From: Streptomyces roseoviridis
Lineage (GTDB): Bacteria; Actinomycetota; Actinomycetes; Streptomycetales; Streptomycetaceae
Assembly (NCBI RefSeq): GCF_039535235.1
Contig: NZ_BAAAWU010000001.1
Location: 1,302,001-1,366,000, forward strand
Length of the DNA stretch: 64,000 nucleotides
Reading direction: 5' to 3'
The notes beneath the pieces were generated by a model that saw nothing but the letters and a program-made list of their open reading frames with translations, made no database searches and was not told where the DNA came from. This document shows positions 59,047 through 64,000 of this stretch, piece by piece (the stretch's first letter is position 1; every line of letters begins with the position of its first letter). The position numbers and the translations under genes are program-made.

Positions 59047-60438
59047 CTATCGGCCCACGTCGACCCTGAAGGAGAGCCGGCCGCCCTCCGTCTGGAGTGC
59101 GGCGCCCTGAAGGGTCGGGTCTTTGTAGGACGGCGCCTGCTCGATAAGAAGGGGGCAACCGAACTCGTCGTCGAGACAGCCGCCGAGCTCGGCCCCGAGG
59201 GTGTCGACCCGGGCTACGCCCGCCTGCGTCCTCATCCACTCTTCGACCACGGACACCTGGTCGGCGCAATGACTGTCGCACGGGTCGGGCCACGTGTACG
59301 TCACTTGTGCCCGGTCCTGGTCGATGCGGGTCGTGGTCAGCCGGGAAAAGCCCGTGGGCGCGGTCAGGGCGTCGGCCACTCTCCGGTTGGCCTCGTACGA
59401 GTTCTCGTCAGCCCGGTTGTCGAAGAAGTACCCGGCATACGTGACCAGCGCGATGACCAGTGTCATCGCGCCCAGCTTGGCCCACGGTGGGAAACGTCGG
59501 TGCCGTGCGGGCCCCGGTGCGGCGGTGGACTGCGAGGCCAGCTGCTGCACAGCGGGGCTCTGCGCCGGCATGGTTGGGGTTCGAAACGTGACGGGGGCCG
59601 CCGCCGCAGGGGGTGGAGCCGTGAGGGCGACGTCGTTCAGCCGGTCCTGCAGCTGATCCATGGTCAGACGCGCGGCAGGATCCTTGTGCAGCAGTCCGTC
59701 GAGTACGGGGCCGAGCGCACCGGCCCGCACCGCCGGGGCCGGTTCCTCCGTCACGACGGCGACCAGGACCGCACTGGGGGCAGACCCCTCGAACGGCGGG
59801 CGCCCCTCCACCGCGGCGTACAGCGTCGCCCCCAACGACCACAGATCGGACTCGGCCGTCGCGGGCAGGCCACGGACCTGCTCGGGCGCCATGAACGCGG
59901 GCGTACCCATGATCATGCCGGTGGCGGTGAGGGTGGCGTCTCCCTCGAGGGCTGCGATCCCGAAGTCGGTCAGGACGACCCGGTCCCCCTCGAGAAGGAT
60001 GTTTGCGGGCTTGATGTCCCGGTGGGTGATCCCCATCCGGTGCGCGGCACCGAGCGCAGCTGCCACTTGCCGCCCGACATCGACGGCCCGCTGGGGCGTG
60101 AGCGCGCCCTGCGCCTCGATGAGATCGGCCAGGGAACCGCCGTTCACCAGCTCCATGATGATCCAGGGCCGTCCGTCGGGGCCGGATATCCGGTCGTGAA
60201 CGGTGATGATCCCCGGATGCTTCAGTCGTGCAGCGGCACGGGCCTCACGGTCGAGCCGGGCGATCCAGTTCTGCCGCTCGGCCTCGCCCAGATGCTCGGG
60301 CAGCCGCAACTCCTTGACGGCGACGTCCCGTCCCAGCTGCTCATCGTGGGCCTGCCAGACGGCCCCCATGCCACCTTGACCGAGCAGTCGCCTCAACCGG
60401 TAGCGACCCGCGAGGAGTTGCCCGTCATCGTCGTCCAC
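59047..60438 (-). CDS. Membrane Ser/Thr protein kinase
   Basis: The protein has 463 residues from GTG 60438. The PASTA-less Hanks-type kinase domain fills residues 10-270: LGQGGMGAVWQAHDEQLGRD with the AxK Lys, HRDIKPANILL and DFGIA, then MAPEQVRG. A Pro-rich linker follows, then a membrane segment (LGAMTLVIALVTYAGYFFDN) and an extracellular domain of about 100 residues with CDSHCADQV and GGCLDDEFGCPLLI, four Cys. It is a surface-signal receptor kinase of the Streptomyces type. It is intact though the region around it is decayed. Confidence 0.92.
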   Translation of the reverse strand: MDDDDGQLLAGRYRLRRLLGQGGMGAVWQAHDEQLGRDVAVKELRLPEHLGEAERQNWIARLDREARAAARLKHPGIITVHDRISGPDGRPWIIMELVNGGSLADLIEAQGALTPQRAVDVGRQVAAALGAAHRMGITHRDIKPANILLEGDRVVLTDFGIAALEGDATLTATGMIMGTPAFMAPEQVRGLPATAESDLWSLGATLYAAVEGRPPFEGSAPSAVLVAVVTEEPAPAVRAGALGPVLDGLLHKDPAARLTMDQLQDRLNDVALTAPPPAAAAPVTFRTPTMPAQSPAVQQLASQSTAAPGPARHRRFPPWAKLGAMTLVIALVTYAGYFFDNRADENSYEANRRVADALTAPTGFSRLTTTRIDQDRAQVTYTWPDPCDSHCADQVSVVEEWMRTQAGVARVDTLGAELGGCLDDEFGCPLLIEQAPSYKDPTLQGAALQTEGGRLSFRVDVGR

Positions 60439-60589
60439 GCATGGAATATAGCCGGGGCCTGCCGCGCCGGCTCACCTGGTTACCGACCGTGCTCCCGAAC
60501 CAGCTGCACCGGCCCCGGGCGTGCCGTAAGACGCTCCCCGCGGCGGCGCGGCACCATGCGGGCATGCTCTACGGCGTCCCTCACAGCTG

Positions 60590-60830
60590 ACCGGCTTGCT
60601 CTCCGGCCCCTTCACGCCCGACGGCAACAACTTCGCCCACATCCGGAACACGGCATGCGACCGCCTGACGGCGAAGGCCGCCACCCTTCCGGTCGAGGCC
60701 GGGTGCCCGCTGTGGAACAAGGCCGAGACTGCCTCGTTCGAGAACGCCGACCTGATCCCGGTCGTGGACAAGACCCAGACCGTCGCCGCCTACGGGCCAC
60801 CTCCGGGTCTCCTCGGGATGTTTGCGCCGA
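60590..60830 (+). pseudogene. Fragment of a family 5 solute-binding protein
   Basis: LSGPFTPDGNNFAHIRNTAC then LPVEAGCPLWNKAETASFEN and ADLIPVVDKTQ matches the C-terminal end of peptide/nickel-type (SBP_bac_5) binding proteins. The sequence becomes non-coding soon after. No N-terminal part is present, so it is a decayed fragment. Confidence 0.5.
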
Positions 60831-60877
60831 CCACGATCCGCATGACGGGAGGCTCCGGACAACCCCACCGGGCCCTT

Positions 60878-60911
60878 CCCTTGCCGACGAGGTTCTTCGA
60901 GACGGCAAGGG
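60878..60911. terminator. Stem-loop downstream of the solute-binding fragment
   Basis: CCCTTGCCG at 60878-60886 pairs with CGGCAAGGG at 60903-60911, 9-bp stem, 16-base loop. No T-run follows, so its function as a terminator is uncertain. Confidence 0.4.
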
Positions 60912-61494
60912 GGCGGATTCCCGCCGCCGAGGGTCGGGACACCCACCCGGCCCTCGCCCCGGGAAGGGTGACTGAGCCGGGTCGACAGGGCGGGCGGGCT
61001 TGCGTGGGGGCCAGACGGCGTTCGTCGCCCGGACCGGTTGGAAGGACGAGAGGGTCGCCCGGTTCGCGTTCCTGCACCCGCAGACGGCCTGGAGTTGGTC
61101 AAGGAGATCGTGCACACCATGGCCTGGACGACACCCGCTCCGCTCCGGACCCGACGGACTCCACCCCTTCGTCGGGTGCCACCAGAATGCCGGGCTTCGG
61201 GTGGGCATCGCGCATGGCCCTGAACTACGACCAGACCGCAGCAGCCGTACGCCTCGACCAGGAAACAAGCCCTGGTCACCGCTTCGTACGCCGCCGGCGC
61301 CTCAGAAGGACGCGCCCCCACGGAGCCCCTCCCCCCGGCCGGCACGGACAGGGGCGGCTCGGAAGCCCCTGTGCCGGAAGTCGAGCAGACTAGGTGGCGG
61401 CTTGTTCATGGGCAGCCTGCTCCGAGCGTAGGGGACCGGAAGCGCTCGGTTCAGACGGTGCGTTGCGGCTGGTCCGGTTCCTAGACCGTGCGGC
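60912..61494. other. Gene-less stretch
   Basis: I see no supported reading frame in either strand. Short coding-like bits such as MALNYDQTAAAVRLDQ (plus strand, near 61214) suggest decayed material but cannot be placed in a family. Confidence 0.45.
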
Positions 61495-61668
61495 GCCCGT
61501 ACCGACGACTTCGGGGAGCCCGGGCTCCCCGATCAGGAGGCGGCCGTCGGGCGGCGGTACGCCGCGGCGGTGTCGGAGGATCGTGACCGCCTGCGCGTCC
61601 GACCCGTCGGGCAGGACTCTCCAGCAGGTACAGGTCGGAGCCGGCGCGGAACGGAAGAAGTCACCCGC
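61495..61668 (-). pseudogene. Fragment of a small-molecule O-methyltransferase
   Basis: AGDFFRSAPAP then SDAQAVTILRHRRGVPPPDG and RLLIGEPGLPEVV match the C-terminal core of acetylserotonin-type O-methyltransferases (GDFFxxVPxGxD...LHDWSDEDAxxIL...GxLLxxEPVLP). The catalytic His-bearing LHDWSD stretch is corrupted to VLPDGSD and no SAM-binding region remains. A dead fragment. Confidence 0.6.
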
Positions 61669-61794
61669 GGCCGGAGGACAGCGGTAGCCCCGTGCCGGTC
61701 CGGCGTGAGGGTTCCGCCGGCCGACGCGCTTCGCGCGCCCGCCGCTCCGGTGCTGTACTGGAGGAGGAGAACCCGCCCGAGAGGGGTGGTCCTG

Positions 61795-62307
61795 ATGTCT
61801 TCCCGACGCCCGCGAACCACCGTCGTGGCCTCGGCCGCCGCACTGCTGGGCCTCGGCGTCCTGGCACCCGCCGCTCCGGCGACCGCCGCCCCGCACGGTC
61901 CTGTCGTGATCCGTGTCGTCGACGGCGACACGCTTGAGGTACGCGGCACCGGACGGATCGTCCCGGAGGGCACCGTCGCCCGCGTCCGCCTGCTCGAGAT
62001 CGACACCCCCGAGCGCGGCGCCTGCTACAGCCGCGAGGCCACGGCCCGTACCGCCCGGCTGCTGCCACCGGGCAGCATCCTGCGGACGGAGATCGACGTC
62101 GAGCTCAAGGACCGCTACGGCCGTTACCTGTTGTACGTGTGGAACGAGAGCGGCGTCTTCGTCAACGAGTCCCTGGTGCGCAGCGGTCACGCCAAGGCCG
62201 TGCTGTACGAGCCCAACGACAAGCACTGGAAGACGATGTCCGCGGCCGAGTCCGCCGCCCGCCGGTCCGGCGCGGGTCTCTGGTCCGCGTGCCCGGCGGG
62301 CCGGTGA
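61795..62307 (+). CDS. Secreted thermonuclease (SNase family)
   Basis: The protein has 170 residues from ATG 61795. A signal peptide (TTVVASAAALLGLGVLAPAA) precedes the staphylococcal-nuclease fold. Key stretches are VIRVVDGDTLEVRG, VRLLEIDTPERGACYSREAT with the catalytic Arg and Asp region, and DRYGRYLLYVW, then NESLVRSGHAKAV. It degrades DNA/RNA outside the cell in a calcium-dependent way. Normal length for the family. Confidence 0.9.
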   Translation: MSSRRPRTTVVASAAALLGLGVLAPAAPATAAPHGPVVIRVVDGDTLEVRGTGRIVPEGTVARVRLLEIDTPERGACYSREATARTARLLPPGSILRTEIDVELKDRYGRYLLYVWNESGVFVNESLVRSGHAKAVLYEPNDKHWKTMSAAESAARRSGAGLWSACPAGR

Positions 62308-62372
62308 CCGGTCAGGACCTCGGCTCGGGCCTCCCCGTCGGGCCCGGGTGCTCGTGAGGGGCGTCGGGGCGG

Positions 62373-64000
62373 TCAGAGAGCGACGATCGTGGTCTCGGTC
62401 GCCTTGACGCTGGTCCAGACGGACACCCCGTCGGCGAGGCCGAGTTCGGCGGCCGCCTGGGGGGTGATCTCGGCGACGAGGTCGGGGGCCCCGTCCGGGG
62501 TGACCAGGACCCGCAGCCGGCTGCCGCTCGTGGTGATCTCGCGTACGGTGCCGGGCCAGACGTTACGGGGGCTGCCGGCGGGCCTCTCCCGGTGCACGGA
62601 CACCGCCTCGGGGGCGACGATCGCGAGTGCGGGGGTGCCGGGCGGCGGGGTTTCGGCCGCGATCAGGAGCCCGCCGCCGTCGAGGGCGAGGCCGTCGGCG
62701 GTGGCCGTGCCGGGCCAGGCGTTGCGGCCGAGCATCCGGGCCACCCACGGGGAGCGCGGGTGGCGGGTGACCTCGGCCGGGGCGGCGTCCTGGAGGGCGC
62801 GGCCCTCGTCGAGGACCAGCACGCGGTCGGCGAGGGAGACGGCCTCCACCGGGTCGTGGGTGACGATGAGGCAGACGCCGCCGAAACCGGCCAGGTGGGT
62901 GCGCAGGGTGTGCCGTACGTGTGCCCGGGTGGTCTGGTCGAGGGCGGCGAGCGGCTCGTCCAGGACCAGCAGCCTGGGGCGGGCGGCGAGCGCCCGGGCC
63001 AGCGCCACCCGCTGGGCCTGGCCGCCGGAGAGCTGCGTCGGCTTGCGGTGCGCGAGGGGGCCGACGCCGAGGCGGTCGAGCCAGGCGCGGGCCTCTCGGC
63101 GGGCCTCGGCCCGGGGGACGCCCTGGGCGCGCAGGCCGTACGCGGTGTTGGCGAGGGCGGACAGGTGCGGGAAGAGGGCGCCGTCCTGGGGGACCCAGGC
63201 GACGCGGCGGCGGTGCGGGGGCAGGCCGGTGACGTCGGTGTCGCCGAGGGTGAGGTCCGCCTGGGCGCGGGGGGTGAGGCCGAGCAGGGCCCGGAGCAGG
63301 GTGGTCTTCCCGGCGCCGTTGGGTCCGACGACGGCGATGGTGGTGCCGGGTTCGGCGTCCAGGGTGACCCGGGTGAAGCCGGTGACCCGGGCGTGCAGCG
63401 CCCATCGGCCGGTGGGGGGCGACGGGGCCGCCGGGTCGGCCGGGTGGGGGCCGGCCGGGTCCGGCCCCGCCTCGGGGGCGGCCTGGTGCGTGCGGTCGGC
63501 GGGGGTGCCGGTCCATCGGCCGCGCAGGGCGACGAGGACGCCCATGGCGATGGCGAGGAGCAGCAGCGAGACGGAGGTGGCGGCCTCGGGTTCGTCCTGG
63601 AGCAGGAGGTAGACCTGGAGCGGCAGGGTCTGGGTGGTGCCGGGGAGGTTGCCGGCGAAGGTGATCGTGGCGCCGAACTCGCCCAGTGCCCGCGCCCAGG
63701 TGAGCGCCGCTCCCGCGACGACCCCGGGCGCCACCATCGGCAGCGTGACCGTGAAGAAGACCCTGACGGGTGAGGCGCCGAGCGAGGCCGCCGTCTCCTC
63801 GTAGCGGGGCCGCAGCCCGCCGAGGGCGCCCTCCAGGCTGATGACGAGGAACGGCATGGCGACGAAGGTGGCGGCGAGGACGGCGCCGGAGGTGTGGAAC
63901 GGCAGGGTGATGCCGAAGGTGCTCTCCAGCCAGGGGCCGAGGAGCCCGCGCCTCCCGAAGGCGAGCAGCAGGGCGACGCCGCCGACGGTGGGCGGCAGGA
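62373..64000 (-). CDS. Molybdate-type ABC permease-ATPase fusion, 5' end cut by window
   Basis: The frame is open from the window end to the stop at 62373. The N-terminal part is a permease (ALLLAFGRRGLLGPWLESTF, GVVAGAALTWARALGEFGAT, the EAA-like loop). An ABC ATPase follows with Walker [16 protein letters not shown], signature LSGGQAQRVALARALAARP and Walker B LLVLDEPLAALD. The last 70 residues carry TOBE/Mop-like sequence for oxyanion binding (VWPGTVREITTSGSRLRVLV, AAAELGLADGVSVWTSVKAT). This is a ModB-ModC fusion as found in several actinobacteria. The ModA binding protein should lie just outside the window. Confidence 0.88.
   Translation of the reverse strand, partial: LPPTVGGVALLLAFGRRGLLGPWLESTFGITLPFHTSGAVLAATFVAMPFLVISLEGALGGLRPRYEETAASLGASPVRVFFTVTLPMVAPGVVAGAALTWARALGEFGATITFAGNLPGTTQTLPLQVYLLLQDEPEAATSVSLLLLAIAMGVLVALRGRWTGTPADRTHQAAPEAGPDPAGPHPADPAAPSPPTGRWALHARVTGFTRVTLDAEPGTTIAVVGPNGAGKTTLLRALLGLTPRAQADLTLGDTDVTGLPPHRRRVAWVPQDGALFPHLSALANTAYGLRAQGVPRAEARREARAWLDRLGVGPLAHRKPTQLSGGQAQRVALARALAARPRLLVLDEPLAALDQTTRAHVRHTLRTHLAGFGGVCLIVTHDPVEAVSLADRVLVLDEGRALQDAAPAEVTRHPRSPWVARMLGRNAWPGTATADGLALDGGGLLIAAETPPPGTPALAIVAPEAVSVHRERPAGSPRNVWPGTVREITTSGSRLRVLVTPDGAPDLVAEITPQAAAELGLADGVSVWTSVKATETTIVAL

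Overview
The window is high-GC actinobacterial DNA and fits a Streptomyces chromosome. Coding strands show strong third-position G/C, many GTG and TTG starts, and 4-base ATGA/GTGA gene overlaps. Family content agrees: DUF317 proteins, Zur-controlled ribosomal paralogues, anchored-repeat zinc transporters, F420-type oxidoreductases and class-E-like LAxTG sorting motifs.

Layout. (1) About 1-13,214 is one long plus-strand polycistron of plasmid- or ICE-like genes: several DUF317 proteins, a VirD4/TraG-type coupling ATPase, a secreted SH3 protein, a PP-loop (PAPS-reductase-like) enzyme co-translated with a C5-cytosine methyltransferase, and a protein with two DnaB-N-like regions but no helicase motor. 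Several starts are CTG or TTG and two genes are absent from ATG/GTG/TTG-based calls. (2) 13,397-27,820 is a zinc-starvation island. It holds cysteine-free L33, L31, L28, S14 and L32, an S18 with a probable frameshift, three CobW-like proteins (one with an intact GTPase motif set, two degenerate), an anchored-repeat ZnuABC-type importer with surface proteins, and a Zur-like Fur regulator. At least four palindromic Zur-box candidates sit at the promoters. (3) 27,874-30,289 is a short patch with a PPOX enzyme, a NucS/DUF5655-type nuclease gene and remnants. (4) 30,290-35,507 is a minus-strand operon for reductive pyrimidine or hydantoin catabolism (nitrilase/ureidopropionase, class III aminotransferase, truncated plus intact dihydropyrimidinase, F420-type LLM oxidoreductase). 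(5) 35,856-54,765 is ordinary core-like content: map, ggt, P450, L,D-transpeptidase, secreted hydrolase, glutamate-type ABC importer, exonuclease III, metallo-beta-lactamase fold protein and a PcaD-PcaC fusion. (6) 54,897-61,700 is a graveyard of decayed elements (IS630, IS5 and IS701 transposase fragments, an Mrr-like nuclease, and tails of a solute-binding protein and an O-methyltransferase) around a few intact genes including a Ser/Thr kinase. (7) The window ends in a secreted thermonuclease and a ModB-ModC fusion cut by the window edge.

How it fits together. In region 2, loss of zinc should release Zur. The cell would then replace zinc-ribbon ribosomal proteins with Cys-free copies, freeing zinc, while CobW-type factors and the wall-anchored Znu system handle or capture the metal. 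That logic is established for Zur regulons. The role of the two degenerate CobW proteins and of the wall-anchored repeats is inference. Several apparent frameshifts lie in or near G-runs (247-251, 13,429-13,432), so sequencing error cannot be excluded for them.
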